Shown here: positions 35,806 to 44,462 of the stretch, piece after piece
Numbering within the stretch: the stretch's first letter is position 1
Layout of the letters: each line of letters opens with the position of its first letter
From: Amycolatopsis antarctica
GTDB lineage: Bacteria; Actinomycetota; Actinomycetes; Mycobacteriales; Pseudonocardiaceae
DNA length: 64,000 nt
Direction of reading: 5' to 3'
Assembly (NCBI RefSeq): GCF_002262875.1
Contig: NZ_NKYE01000010.1
Span: 124,001-188,000, forward strand
The notes under the pieces: model-generated
The model's database searches: none
What the model was told of the DNA's origin: nothing
The model's input: only the letters and a program-made list of their open reading frames with translations
Translations under genes and position numbers: made by a program

Positions 35806-36765
35806 TCAGCCCTGGAACTGGGCCAGCAGCCCGGTGAACTCCCATTCCTGCTGGGGAATCCCCGAGCAGGAGTCCGCACCGCCACCGGCGCACGGACGGT
35901 CCCGGTTCACCGACCAGTAGGCCAGCCTGCCGAGATGGTTGGCATTGGCGTAGTCCACAATGGACTGGAAGTCGCCCTGGTTCACCACCTCGCCGACGTC
36001 GGTGTTGCCGTTCATCGACGAGATCCCGCTGTGCCGGTAGGCATCCTCGTCGCTGTAGCCGTACGCGTTCTTGACGGCGTTCTTGAGGCCGTCGGTGGCG
36101 CGGACGGTGAGCTCACCCATGTTCTGCCCGTTGCCGCCGAAGTTGAACGGCATGATCGTCCACGCGTCGACGGTCAGCCCGGACGACGCCGCGGCGTCGA
36201 TCATCCGGGTGTCCGGGCCGTCCTGCCCGGTGCCGAAGGTGACGTACACCTTCAGCTCCGGGTTGGCCTCCTTCACCTGCTTCAGCGCGTCCACCGTGCG
36301 CTGGCGCACCGCGTCGTCCTCGTACGCATCGCCCTCGATGTCGATGTCGATCGCCGAGAGCCCGTAGGCGTCGATCACCTTCTGATACGCGCCGGCCAGC
36401 GCCTCCGGGCTGGTGCAGGTGATCTCCAGCTTGTTCCCGCTCCAGCCGCCGAACGAGGGCACCACGTCGCCGCCCGCGCCACGGATGGCGTCGATGGTTC
36501 CCTGGTCGACCCCGCCGGTCAGCGGCCGCGAGCCGTCCCACTGCGGGTCGCAGTCGCCGTTGCTGAGCACGAAGGCGAGTGTGAACGTCGACGTGCCAGT
36601 GGCCTCCATGACGGTGACCGGGTCCGGCGGGTCGCCCCAGCCGTTGTAGAGGTACGGCGCGTACGCGGGTGACGCCGCCTCGGGGGCCACGTCGGCACTC
36701 GCCGCGGGCGACGCGGCCGCCAGCATCGCCGCCCCGGCCAGCACGGCCGCGGTCTTCCGGAACAT
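35806..36765 (-). CDS. Secreted GH18 chitinase
   Basis: The 319-residue protein has a signal peptide (residues 1-24, MFRKTAAVLAGAAMLAAASP) followed by a single compact GH18 barrel. The catalytic strand reads LSAIDIDIEGDAY, ending with the acid/base Glu; VVPSFGGWSG is the family's conserved third strand. There is no separate chitin-binding module. The ATG at 36765 has GGAG 7 bases upstream. It lies 31 bp after the GH16 gene and is probably co-transcribed with it, so chitin and beta-1,3-glucan hydrolysis would be co-expressed. Confidence 0.88.
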   Translation of the reverse strand: MFRKTAAVLAGAAMLAAASPAASADVAPEAASPAYAPYLYNGWGDPPDPVTVMEATGTSTFTLAFVLSNGDCDPQWDGSRPLTGGVDQGTIDAIRGAGGDVVPSFGGWSGNKLEITCTSPEALAGAYQKVIDAYGLSAIDIDIEGDAYEDDAVRQRTVDALKQVKEANPELKVYVTFGTGQDGPDTRMIDAAASSGLTVDAWTIMPFNFGGNGQNMGELTVRATDGLKNAVKNAYGYSDEDAYRHSGISSMNGNTDVGEVVNQGDFQSIVDYANANHLGRLAYWSVNRDRPCAGGGADSCSGIPQQEWEFTGLLAQFQG

Positions 36766-36796
36766 CCCTTTTCTCCGTTCGATCTCGTGCACGCGA

Positions 36797-37657
36797 TCAG
36801 CTCACGCGGACGTAGTCGACGACGAGCTGCTGCGGGAACTGCGTGCTGTCGTCGGGATCGCCGGGCCAGTAGCCGCCCACGGCGAGGTTGAGGATCAGAT
36901 AGAACTGGTGGTCGAAGGCCCACCGCCCCGGCACGTCGGCCGGGGTCTTGGTGCTGAACTCCTGCCCGTCGACGGACCAGGTGATCTTCTCGGGTGACCA
37001 GTCGACGGCGAAGGTGTGGAAGTCGTCGGTGAAGGCCTGCCCGTCGGGCAGGGTGTAGGAGTTGCCGACGCCGCCCTCACCGGAGTAGCCGGGACCGTGC
37101 AGGGTGCCGTGGACGGTGCCCGGCTCGAAGCCGACGTTCTCCATCACGTCGATCTCGCCGCACTCCGGCCAGCCGACGCTGCCGATGTCCTCACCGAGCA
37201 TCCAGAACGCGGGCCACATGCCCTGTCCGGTGGGGACCTTGATCCGGGCCTCCACCCGTCCGGAGGAGGTGGTGAACTTGCCCGCGGTGGTCAGCCGCGC
37301 CGAGGTGTACTCGCAGGGGCCGTACCAGCAGGTCTGGCCGATGTTCTCCTTCTTCGCGGTGATCACGAGGTTGCCGTTGCCGTCCAGCGCCGCGTTGTCC
37401 GTGCCGGAGGTGTACCACTGGCGCTCGTGGTTGTTCACGTTGTCGCCGGTTTCCAGGTTCCATTTGCCGCCGTCGACGGCCGCACCGGCGGGACCGTCGA
37501 AGTTGTCCTCGAACGCCGCCGCCGGGGCGGGTGCCGCGGAGTCGGCGGCGGGCGCGGCGAACGCCGCCGCACCGGTGGAGGCGGCCATGATCGCTACCGA
37601 TGCCAGGATCGTCGCGGTACGTGCCCGCCCGAGCCGTCGTGACGCAGTTGCCTTCAC
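36797..37657 (-). CDS. Secreted GH16 beta-glucanase (laminarinase-like)
   Basis: The 286-residue protein has a long signal sequence (about residues 1-45). The GH16 catalytic motif ECGEIDVMENVG contains the nucleophile and acid/base glutamates (ExDxxE). WPAFWMLGED and YLILNLAVGGYWPGDP are typical substrate-cleft segments. Such enzymes cut beta-1,3 or beta-1,3-1,4 glucans. GTG at 37657 with GAAGGGAA upstream. First gene of the GH16-GH18 pair. Confidence 0.9.
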   Translation of the reverse strand: MKATASRRLGRARTATILASVAIMAASTGAAAFAAPAADSAAPAPAAAFEDNFDGPAGAAVDGGKWNLETGDNVNNHERQWYTSGTDNAALDGNGNLVITAKKENIGQTCWYGPCEYTSARLTTAGKFTTSSGRVEARIKVPTGQGMWPAFWMLGEDIGSVGWPECGEIDVMENVGFEPGTVHGTLHGPGYSGEGGVGNSYTLPDGQAFTDDFHTFAVDWSPEKITWSVDGQEFSTKTPADVPGRWAFDHQFYLILNLAVGGYWPGDPDDSTQFPQQLVVDYVRVS

Positions 37658-37981
37658 ATCAGTTCCCTTCCTCGGTCTTCCTCGAACCCACTGGTCTGTG
37701 CTGGTCCTCCGGTGAAGAAGCGACAGGAACGCGTAGTGCCGACATCGTTGTCGTCCGCTCGGCGGAGACGCCGGGGCGCTCTGGCGAGTGGACGACCCTT
37801 GTGACGGAAGGTCACCGTGGTACTACCGACCGATCCTGCTCCTCGATTCTTGGGCCGGTGAGGTCCGGACGGGAACCAGACTTTCGTGGTAAAGAAGCGC
37901 CATCGGCCGATCTGTCCTGTCCTCGCCCCGAATCGGACAACCCACACAGGGGGCCCGGTGCCGCGTCCGGGCACGGCGAAG

Positions 37982-38012
37982 CCGCGCCGGCGTGTTTCGG
38001 CTGCCGGCGCGG
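37982..38012 (-). terminator. Terminator of the GH26 gene
   Basis: Perfect 10-bp arms (37982-37991 and 38003-38012) with an 11-base loop lie 16 bases past the GH26 stop. The rest of the 371-bp gap (37658-38028), which must hold the GH16 promoter, shows no recognised operator. Confidence 0.6.
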
Positions 38013-38028
38013 AGTGCGGACGACGCGG

Positions 38029-39027
38029 TCAGTCCCCGCGATCCAGCTCGTCGAGCACGAGAACCCGGTCGTCCCAATATGTCCGCTGTAGTTCGGCGGG
38101 CTCGGTGGTGTCGAGGTACTCCGCCCAGACCATGAAGTACGTCCACAGCGGCTGGGCGTCCAGCGTCTCCGGCCGCGGGACCCTGCCCACCTCACCGAGC
38201 GCGATCGGCCTGTCCCCGGCGACGGCGCGCATGGCCTCGTAGTCCTCTGTGGACGGTTCGTCCTTGGCCCAGATGTCCAGCGAGGCCACGTCGACGAGCT
38301 CGTCGCCGGGCCAGTAATCGCCGATCGAGCCGATCTCGACGTCCTTGACGTTCCAGTTCCAGATCAGGTTGTCCAGGCCCTGCCGGCCGGTCAGGTAATC
38401 GTGGGTGATCCGGTACAGCCCGGCGCTGCCCTCCGGTCCCGGCCTGCCACCCCACCAGGACCAGCCCTCGTTCATCTCGTGCAGGGGCCGCCACAGCACC
38501 TGGACCCCGGCGTCCCGTAGCTCCCGCAGGTAAGGGACGGCCTCGTCGAGCCTGGCCTTCCACGCCTGGTTGAGCGGACTGCCGTCGGTCATCAGCTCGC
38601 CCCACTGCTCCTCGGACAGCGAGCTCGTCACGCCGTCCTCCCAGGTACACGAGGTCCCCTGGGTGGGCGGGCAGACGTGCCAGGTCAGGGTGACGACGGC
38701 GCCGTTCGCCCACTCGTTCACGGCCTGATCGACCATCGTCGGCCGGTTGTCGACGTCGTCCTGGGCGAAGAGGAAGTCGCCTCCCCACAGTCCGGGGTGG
38801 TCACCGGTGATCTCGTGCACCCGGCGCGTCCACCGGGCCGGGTCCGAATTCGGCTCCTTGTTGTGCTGGCCGGCGATGGTGCCGGTGCCCGAAATGGACC
38901 GCAGGTAGTCGAGGGTGCCGGTGACGGAGGGGTCCCCCGCGGTGGCGGGTGCCGTGCCCGCGGCCAGCGTCGCGGCCGTGGCCAGCGCGGTGACGACAAC
39001 GGCGGCCGGAGGTCGGCGTCGGGACAT
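38029..39027 (-). CDS. Secreted GH26 beta-mannanase
   Basis: This 332-residue protein has a signal peptide (residues 1-30). The GH26 features are clear: TIAGQHNKEPNSD near the start, the acid/base Glu in PLHEMNEGWSWWGG, LIWNWNVKD, and the nucleophile Glu in IALGEVGRVP. It cleaves internal beta-1,4-mannosidic bonds. No carbohydrate-binding module. The ATG at 39027 has AAGGAG 6 bases upstream. It has its own terminator, so it is likely a separate transcript from GH16-GH18. Confidence 0.88.
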   Translation of the reverse strand: MSRRRPPAAVVVTALATAATLAAGTAPATAGDPSVTGTLDYLRSISGTGTIAGQHNKEPNSDPARWTRRVHEITGDHPGLWGGDFLFAQDDVDNRPTMVDQAVNEWANGAVVTLTWHVCPPTQGTSCTWEDGVTSSLSEEQWGELMTDGSPLNQAWKARLDEAVPYLRELRDAGVQVLWRPLHEMNEGWSWWGGRPGPEGSAGLYRITHDYLTGRQGLDNLIWNWNVKDVEIGSIGDYWPGDELVDVASLDIWAKDEPSTEDYEAMRAVAGDRPIALGEVGRVPRPETLDAQPLWTYFMVWAEYLDTTEPAELQRTYWDDRVLVLDELDRGD

Positions 39028-39184
39028 GCGGCGCTCCTTCGAAGGGGACGGCACCGCGAACTGTAGGGCGCGGCCCGTCCCACCGGTGCCGCCGTCGGGG
39101 CCATCTCCGCCACCCGTCAGGAGCAGCCGGGGGAACACGGAAAGTGTTGTCGTGACGGCGATACGCCGACCCGGCGACCGGTGC

Positions 39185-39778
39185 CTAGAGCGCGGCGAGC
39201 CGGTCGAGCGCCGCACCCAGGACCTCGGTGGCGGCGGCCGGGCCGAGGTACCCGGACACGACGTAGGCGGACAGTCCCGTCGCCAGCGCGAGCAGCGCGG
39301 TGGCCTCCCGCTCCGGGGCGCGATCACCGCCGGCCAGGCCGTCCCGCCGGGCCTCGGCGATCAGGCCGGTGAGTTCCGGATGCAGCTCGTCCGGGCCCGC
39401 GGCGTGTGGCTGGGCGGCGAGATCGGGCTCGGTGAGGGCGAGCGCGGCGTAGGCGGCGTGCACGGTGTACAGCTCGGTGCTCGCCTCGTCGTAGGGCACG
39501 AGTTCGGCGAGCATGGCGCGCATACGGGCCACCGGTGCGGACTCGGCGTCGATCCGGGCGCGCAGCCGTGCGGCGCCGCGGGCGCGCACGTACAGCAGTC
39601 CGCCGTGCAGCAGGCTTTCCTTCGTGGGGAAGTAGTACTGCACCAGGTTCACCGAGACACCCGCCTCGACGGCGACCTCCCGGAACCCGACCGCGTGCAG
39701 TCCGCGCACCCGGGCACAGCGCACCAGCGCCGCGGCCAGCTCCGTCCGGCGCTGATCGTGGTCCACCCGCTTCGGCAT
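39185..39778 (-). CDS. TetR-family repressor
   Basis: The 197-residue protein has an N-terminal TetR helix-turn-helix (VGFREVAVEAGVSVNLVQYYF, residues about 28-48) and an all-helical ligand domain with a cluster of Ala/Leu. It is similar in layout to BetI/TetR_C_6 members. The ATG at 39778 lies 20 bases from a palindrome that is probably its own operator. The divergent DUF1992 gene shares this promoter region. Ligand unknown. Confidence 0.86.
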   Translation of the reverse strand: MPKRVDHDQRRTELAAALVRCARVRGLHAVGFREVAVEAGVSVNLVQYYFPTKESLLHGGLLYVRARGAARLRARIDAESAPVARMRAMLAELVPYDEASTELYTVHAAYAALALTEPDLAAQPHAAGPDELHPELTGLIAEARRDGLAGGDRAPEREATALLALATGLSAYVVSGYLGPAAATEVLGAALDRLAAL

Positions 39779-39797
39779 CGACACCCTCCGAGTTTTA

Positions 39798-39813
39798 TCG
39801 TACCGTCGTACGA
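39798..39813. promoter_or_regulatory. Palindrome between TetR and DUF1992 genes
   Basis: TCGTAC-CGTC-GTACGA (6-bp arms, 4-bp spacer) lies exactly between the two divergent start codons, with flanking TTT and AAA. This is the position and size of a TetR autoregulatory operator. Confidence 0.6.
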
Positions 39814-39836
39814 CGAAACGAGTCCGGGAGGCGACG

Positions 39837-40244
39837 ATGACGGACCGCAAACCCCTCGGCATGTCCGTCGAGAGTTGGGTGGAACGGCAGATTCTCGCCG
39901 CGCAGGAGCGCGGTGAACTCGACGACCTGCCCGGCAGCGGCAAGCCCCTCCCCCAGCGCCCGGCGGGCGAGCTGGACTGGATCGCGCAGAAGGTACGCAG
40001 CGAGAACCTGGACACGACACCGCTGCTGCCGCCCGCGCTGGCGCTCGCCAAGGAGCTCGACGAGCTACCGCGCACCCTCGCCGGCGAACGGGCCGAGCGC
40101 CGGGTCCGGGAGATCGTCACCGACCTGAACGAACGGATCCGTTACGCACAGCGGAACCCGCAGGTCGGCCCACCGCTGCGCGCGGTCCCGGTCGACCCGG
40201 AGGAAACCGTGCGAGCCTGGCGGCAGGCCCGATCCGAAGCCTGA
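39837..40244 (+). CDS. DUF1992 (DnaJ-homologue C28-type) protein
   Basis: The 135-residue soluble protein with the DUF1992 pattern SWVERQILAAQERGELDDLPGSGKPL at its core is followed by a helical region ending YAQRNPQVGPPL. The family is widespread, and its vertebrate member is linked to trafficking; the bacterial role is unknown. It lies divergent from, and is possibly regulated by, the TetR repressor. Confidence 0.82.
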   Translation: MTDRKPLGMSVESWVERQILAAQERGELDDLPGSGKPLPQRPAGELDWIAQKVRSENLDTTPLLPPALALAKELDELPRTLAGERAERRVREIVTDLNERIRYAQRNPQVGPPLRAVPVDPEETVRAWRQARSEA

Positions 40245-40296
40245 CCGTCCGTCCACATCAGACCACCGGCGGAACACCGCCCACCGCTGTGCGCCC

Positions 40297-41094
40297 TCAC
40301 CCCCGGGCCACGCCCAGCGGCAGCATCAGCGGGGCTCCCGAGGTCGGGTCGGTGATGACCCGGCTCTCCAGGCCGAACACCGCCCGCACCGTGTCCTCGG
40401 TCAGCACCTCGGCGGGTTCACCCGCGGAGTGGACGCGTCCGTCCGCGAGGGCGACCAGCCGGTGTGCGTAGCGTGCCGCGAGATTGAGATCGTGCAGGAC
40501 CATGACGATGGTCGTGCCGCGTTCCCGGTTGAGTTCGGCGAGCAGTTCGAGGACCTCGATCTGGTGGCTCACGTCGAGGAAGGTCGTCGGCTCGTCCAGC
40601 AGCAGCAGGTCCGTGGTCTGCGCGAGGGCCATCGCGATCCACACCCGCTGCCGCTGACCGCCGGAGAGTTCGTCGATCGTCCGCTCGGCGAGGTCCGCGA
40701 TCCGCGCCGCGTCCAGTGCGGCCGCGACCGCACGGTCGTCCTCGACACTCCAGCGGGAGAAAACGCTGTGGTAGGGATGGCGTCCGCGTCCGACCAGATC
40801 GCCGACGGTGATGCCGTCCGGGGCCAGCGGGGACTGGGGCAGCAGCCCCAGGGTTCTCGCCAGTTCCCGGGCGGGCAGCCGGTGGATGTCCTTGCCGTCG
40901 AGCAGAACGCGTCCCTCGCGCGGGGTCAGCAACCTGGACAGCGAGCGCAGCAGGGTCGACTTCCCGCAGGCGTTCGCACCGACGACCGCGGTGATCCGCC
41001 CCGGCAGGACATCGAGGTCGAGCGAGTCGACGACGATGTGGTCCTTGTAGCCGAGCCGGAGGTTCTCGGCGATCAGGTGGTGGTCCGTGGTCAC
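40297..41094 (-). CDS. Iron-siderophore ABC importer ATPase (FecE-like)
   Basis: The 265-residue ABC ATPase has Walker A GANACGKSTLLRS (Ala-Cys in place of the usual Gly-Ser is normal for this group), Q-loop LGLLPQSPLAP, signature ELSGGQRQRVWIAMAL and Walker B LLLDEPTTFLD. It is the last of four genes joined by GTGA overlaps. It powers uptake of a ferric siderophore. Confidence 0.92.
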   Translation of the reverse strand: MTTDHHLIAENLRLGYKDHIVVDSLDLDVLPGRITAVVGANACGKSTLLRSLSRLLTPREGRVLLDGKDIHRLPARELARTLGLLPQSPLAPDGITVGDLVGRGRHPYHSVFSRWSVEDDRAVAAALDAARIADLAERTIDELSGGQRQRVWIAMALAQTTDLLLLDEPTTFLDVSHQIEVLELLAELNRERGTTIVMVLHDLNLAARYAHRLVALADGRVHSAGEPAEVLTEDTVRAVFGLESRVITDPTSGAPLMLPLGVARG

Positions 41095-42125
41095 AGCGAA
41101 TCTCCTGCCCGATTGCTACGAATGATCAGGTAGATCAGGTACGGGGCACCCAGCACGCCGGTGATCACGCCGACCGGGAAACGGGAGCTGAACGCGAACT
41201 GGCCGCACAGGTCGGCGACGAGCACGAGCAGCGAGCCGACGAGTGCCGAGGGGATCAGCAGGGATCCGTTCGGGCCGACGATCCTGGCCGCGATCGGTCC
41301 GGAGAGGAAGGCGACGAACGCGATCGGCCCGGCCGCGGCGGTGGCGAAGGAGGTCAGCCCGACGGCCGCGACGATGACCGTGAGCCGGGTGCGCTCCACC
41401 CGCACGCCGAGCGCCGAGGCGGAATCGTCGCCGAGTCGCATGGCCGCGAGGTTGCCGACCTGCCCCAGCAGCACCGGGCCGAGCAGCGCCACGGCTCCCA
41501 GCAGCGGGACGGCCTCGGCCCAGGAGGCGCCGTTGAGGCTGCCCGCCAGCCAGCGCGAGGCCTCCTGCCGGTCCCATTCGGCCGCCCGGGAGATCACGTA
41601 GGAGGTGACGCTGTCGAGCATGGCGGTGACGCCGACGCCGATCAGGATCAGCCGGGTGCCCGCGACACCGTTGCGGAAGGAGAGCAGGTAGATGACCAGC
41701 GCGACCGTAAGCCCCGCGGCGATCGCGATGATCGACACCGTCACACCGCCCGCGGACAGCACCACGATCGCGAACGCGGCGGCGGCACTCGCCCCGGAGC
41801 TGATGCCGATGATGTCGGGGCTGGCCAGTGGATTGCGCAGCATCGTCTGGAAGGTGACTCCGGCCAGTCCGAAACACAGGCCGGCCAGCACCGCCACCAC
41901 GGCGCGGGGCAGCCGCAGCCGGCCGACGGTGAACGAGGCACCGGGCGGATCGTGGCCGAGCACGACCTCCAGCACCTCCTGCGGCGAGTAGAAGGTCTTC
42001 CCGATCATCAATGTCAGGGCGAAGATCACCGCGTTCGACACGAGCAACCCGGCGATCACGGCTCGGCGTCTGCGGGCCCGCCGGGCCCGGCCGCCCGCGA
42101 CGGCGTCGAGGGTCGCCACACTCAC
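41091..42125 (-). CDS. Iron-siderophore ABC importer permease (FecD-like)
   Basis: The 344-residue FecCD/BtuC-type permease has about ten hydrophobic segments. Family motifs: RLPRAVVAVLAGLCFGLAGV, RNPLASPDIIGISSGA and FSSRFPVGVITGVLGAPY. The GTG at 42125 overlaps the preceding permease stop (42122-42125). Confidence 0.92.
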   Translation of the reverse strand: MSVATLDAVAGGRARRARRRRAVIAGLLVSNAVIFALTLMIGKTFYSPQEVLEVVLGHDPPGASFTVGRLRLPRAVVAVLAGLCFGLAGVTFQTMLRNPLASPDIIGISSGASAAAAFAIVVLSAGGVTVSIIAIAAGLTVALVIYLLSFRNGVAGTRLILIGVGVTAMLDSVTSYVISRAAEWDRQEASRWLAGSLNGASWAEAVPLLGAVALLGPVLLGQVGNLAAMRLGDDSASALGVRVERTRLTVIVAAVGLTSFATAAAGPIAFVAFLSGPIAARIVGPNGSLLIPSALVGSLLVLVADLCGQFAFSSRFPVGVITGVLGAPYLIYLIIRSNRAGDSL

Positions 42126-43144
42126 AGTTCACGCACCTTCTGCCGGCGGACGACGTAGATGAAGAACGGGGCGCCGATCACCGCGGTGATGATGCCGACG
42201 GCGATCTCGCCCGGGCTGGCGACGACCCGGCCGGCGATGTCGGCCGCGGTCAGCAGGCACGCGCCCGCCACCGCGGAGAACGGCAGCAGCCACCGGTGAT
42301 CGACTCCGGCCAGCAGCCGGCACAGATGCGGCACGACGAGACCGACGAAGGCGATCGGCCCGGCCGCGGCGGTGGCGGCGCCGCACAACAGCACCGATCC
42401 CAGGGCCGCGGCGGCACGCGCGATCGCGACACGTTCCCCCAGCCCCGCGGCGAGATCGTCGCCCAGTGCCAGGGAGTTGAGGCTGCGCGCGGAGAGCAGG
42501 CTGACGGCGAACCCGACGGCCAGGAACGGCAGCACGTGCCCGATGGCGTCGAAGGTGGCGCCTCCGACGCCGCCGATCTGCCAGGAACGCGCGTTTCCGG
42601 AGATGTCGTTGCGCGGCAGCACGACCGCGCTGACGAAGGAGGACAGCGCGGCCGAGGTTGCTGCTCCGGCGAGCGCGAGTTTCAGCGGGGTGCTGCCGCC
42701 CCTGCCCATCGAGCCGAGCGTGTAGACGAGCACCGCGGCGACCCCCGCGCCACCGATCGCGGCCCAGGTGTAGCTGGTGGCGTCGGCGAGGCCGAACCAG
42801 GCGATCCCGGCGACCACGGCGAGCGAGGCGCCCATGTTCACGCCGAGCACTCCCGGGTCGGCCAGTGGATTGCGGGTCACTCCCTGCATCACCCCACCCG
42901 CGACCCCGAGCGCCGCGCCGACCAGCACGGCCAGCAGGGTGCGCGGAACGCGCTTCGCGACCGCGGCCTGGCCGACGTTGTCGGTCGCCCCGTCGAGCGC
43001 GGCGAGGACGTCCGCCCAGGCGACGTCCCGGGACCCCACCGTCACCGAGACGACGAGGAGGACGACCAGCAGCGCCGAGACCGCGAGCAACCACGGCAGA
43101 CGGGTCCGGCTCCGGCGCGCGGCGACGGTCTCGGTTGTGGTCAC
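42122..43144 (-). CDS. Iron-siderophore ABC importer permease (FecC-like)
   Basis: The 340-residue FecCD-type permease has RVPRTLLAVLVGAALGVAGG, RNPLADPGVLGVNMGASLAV and GEIAVGIITAVIGAPFFIY. It forms the heterodimeric channel with the 41091-42125 product. The GTG at 43144 overlaps the binding-protein stop (43141-43144); the frame upstream is a shadow of that gene. Confidence 0.92.
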   Translation of the reverse strand: MTTTETVAARRSRTRLPWLLAVSALLVVLLVVSVTVGSRDVAWADVLAALDGATDNVGQAAVAKRVPRTLLAVLVGAALGVAGGVMQGVTRNPLADPGVLGVNMGASLAVVAGIAWFGLADATSYTWAAIGGAGVAAVLVYTLGSMGRGGSTPLKLALAGAATSAALSSFVSAVVLPRNDISGNARSWQIGGVGGATFDAIGHVLPFLAVGFAVSLLSARSLNSLALGDDLAAGLGERVAIARAAAALGSVLLCGAATAAAGPIAFVGLVVPHLCRLLAGVDHRWLLPFSAVAGACLLTAADIAGRVVASPGEIAVGIITAVIGAPFFIYVVRRQKVREL

Positions 43145-44172
43145 CGTTTCTTGTCGGCGGCGTCGGCGAGCATCGACACGTAGTCGTCGAGCACCCACGA
43201 GATCGCCAGCGGGGTGGGGTTCGCGGCTGTCCCCACCGGACTGCTGCCGGGCAGCGAGACGATGGAACCGTTGGCCACGGCCGGAATCTGCGACAACAGG
43301 GGGTCCTGGCGGAGCAGGTTCGACAGTTCCTCGCCGCCGTAGGTGACGATGATGTCCACATCGGCGAAGGTGTCGGCACGCTCGGCGCTGATGGTCCGCG
43401 AGAACTGGTCCGTCTCCGCCGAGGCGCGCTCGATGCTCCCGGGGGTGGCCAGTCCGAGGTCGCCGAAGAACAGGCTCCGGGTGTCGTGCGAGGTGTAGAA
43501 GCTGACCTCGCTCAGATCGGTCGCGTCGACGTGGGTGAGGAACATCGTCGACTTCCCGCGCAGTTGCGGCTTCCGCGCGACCGCGTCCGCCATCTGCCGT
43601 TCGAGGTCGGAGACGAGCGCCCTGCCCTGCTCGGCCATACCGAGGGCCTGGCTGTTGAGCTCGATCATCTCCCGCCACGGCGTCGCCCACGGCGCTTCCG
43701 GGAAGGCCACGACCGGGGCGATCTCGCTCAGGGTCTCGTAGGCCTCCTTGGTCAGCCCCGAGTACGCGGCCAGGATGACGTCCGGATTGGTGTCGGCGAC
43801 GGCCTCGAAGTCGATCCCGTCGGTCTCGTCGAACAGCACCGGCGTCCCGGCCCCGAGCTGGTTCAGCTTCTCCTCGACCCAGGGCAGCACTCCGTCGCCG
43901 TCGTCGTCGCCGAAGTTGGCCGCCGCCATTCCCACCGGCACGACCCCGAGCGCCAGCGGCACCTCGTGGTTCGCCCAGTTCACCGTGGCGACCCGCTCCG
44001 GCTTCTTGGGGATCGTCGTCGTGCCGAGCACGTGCTCGATGGTGACCGGGAACTGCTCCGAAGATCCGGCGGGCGCGGCGGGCCCGGGCTCGGCGGGGGC
44101 CGCACAGGCGGTGAGCCCGAGTATGGCGACCGACACAGCGGCGGCCGCGGTGCGAAGACGGGGTGTACGCAT
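43141..44172 (-). CDS. Iron-siderophore binding lipoprotein (FepB/FecB-like)
   Basis: The 343-residue protein has a lipoprotein signal (residues 1-23, lipobox GLTAC) and a type III periplasmic-binding fold with two lobes joined by a helix (KPERVATVNWANHEVPLALG; VILAAYSGLTKEAYETL). It captures a ferric siderophore at the cell surface. It is the first gene of the importer operon, about 105 bp downstream of an IdeR-like box. The siderophore type cannot be read. Confidence 0.9.
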   Translation of the reverse strand: MRTPRLRTAAAAVSVAILGLTACAAPAEPGPAAPAGSSEQFPVTIEHVLGTTTIPKKPERVATVNWANHEVPLALGVVPVGMAAANFGDDDGDGVLPWVEEKLNQLGAGTPVLFDETDGIDFEAVADTNPDVILAAYSGLTKEAYETLSEIAPVVAFPEAPWATPWREMIELNSQALGMAEQGRALVSDLERQMADAVARKPQLRGKSTMFLTHVDATDLSEVSFYTSHDTRSLFFGDLGLATPGSIERASAETDQFSRTISAERADTFADVDIIVTYGGEELSNLLRQDPLLSQIPAVANGSIVSLPGSSPVGTAANPTPLAISWVLDDYVSMLADAADKKR

Positions 44173-44275
44173 GGGGGCGAACTCAACTTTCGGGGAACGG
44201 TCGACGACGGCGACCCGGCACCGTGCTCCGGGCGGCGGTGACCGGTCGGCAGGGACTCCGCGATGGCGTGAACGA

Positions 44276-44294
44276 TAAGGCTAGGCTTGCCTAA
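44276..44294. promoter_or_regulatory. IdeR/DtxR-type iron box
   Basis: TAAGGCTAGGCTTGCCTAA matches the 19-bp IdeR/DtxR consensus (TTAGGTTAGGCTAACCTAA) at 15 of 19 positions and lies upstream of the siderophore-importer operon. It predicts iron-dependent repression. Confidence 0.75.
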
Positions 44295-44462
44295 GCAAGG
44301 TAAACGACGGTCGCGATTGGCGCAATCGAGCAATTCAGACTGTCGATGTCGCACTTCGGACAGCGGCTCGCCCGTCGCCGGCGGCGACCAGGTGGCCTGA
44401 GCGCGGTGCGGTGACCCGGGCGGATGCGCTCGGGACGTCGTCGTCGGATGGCGCCGCGGGGT

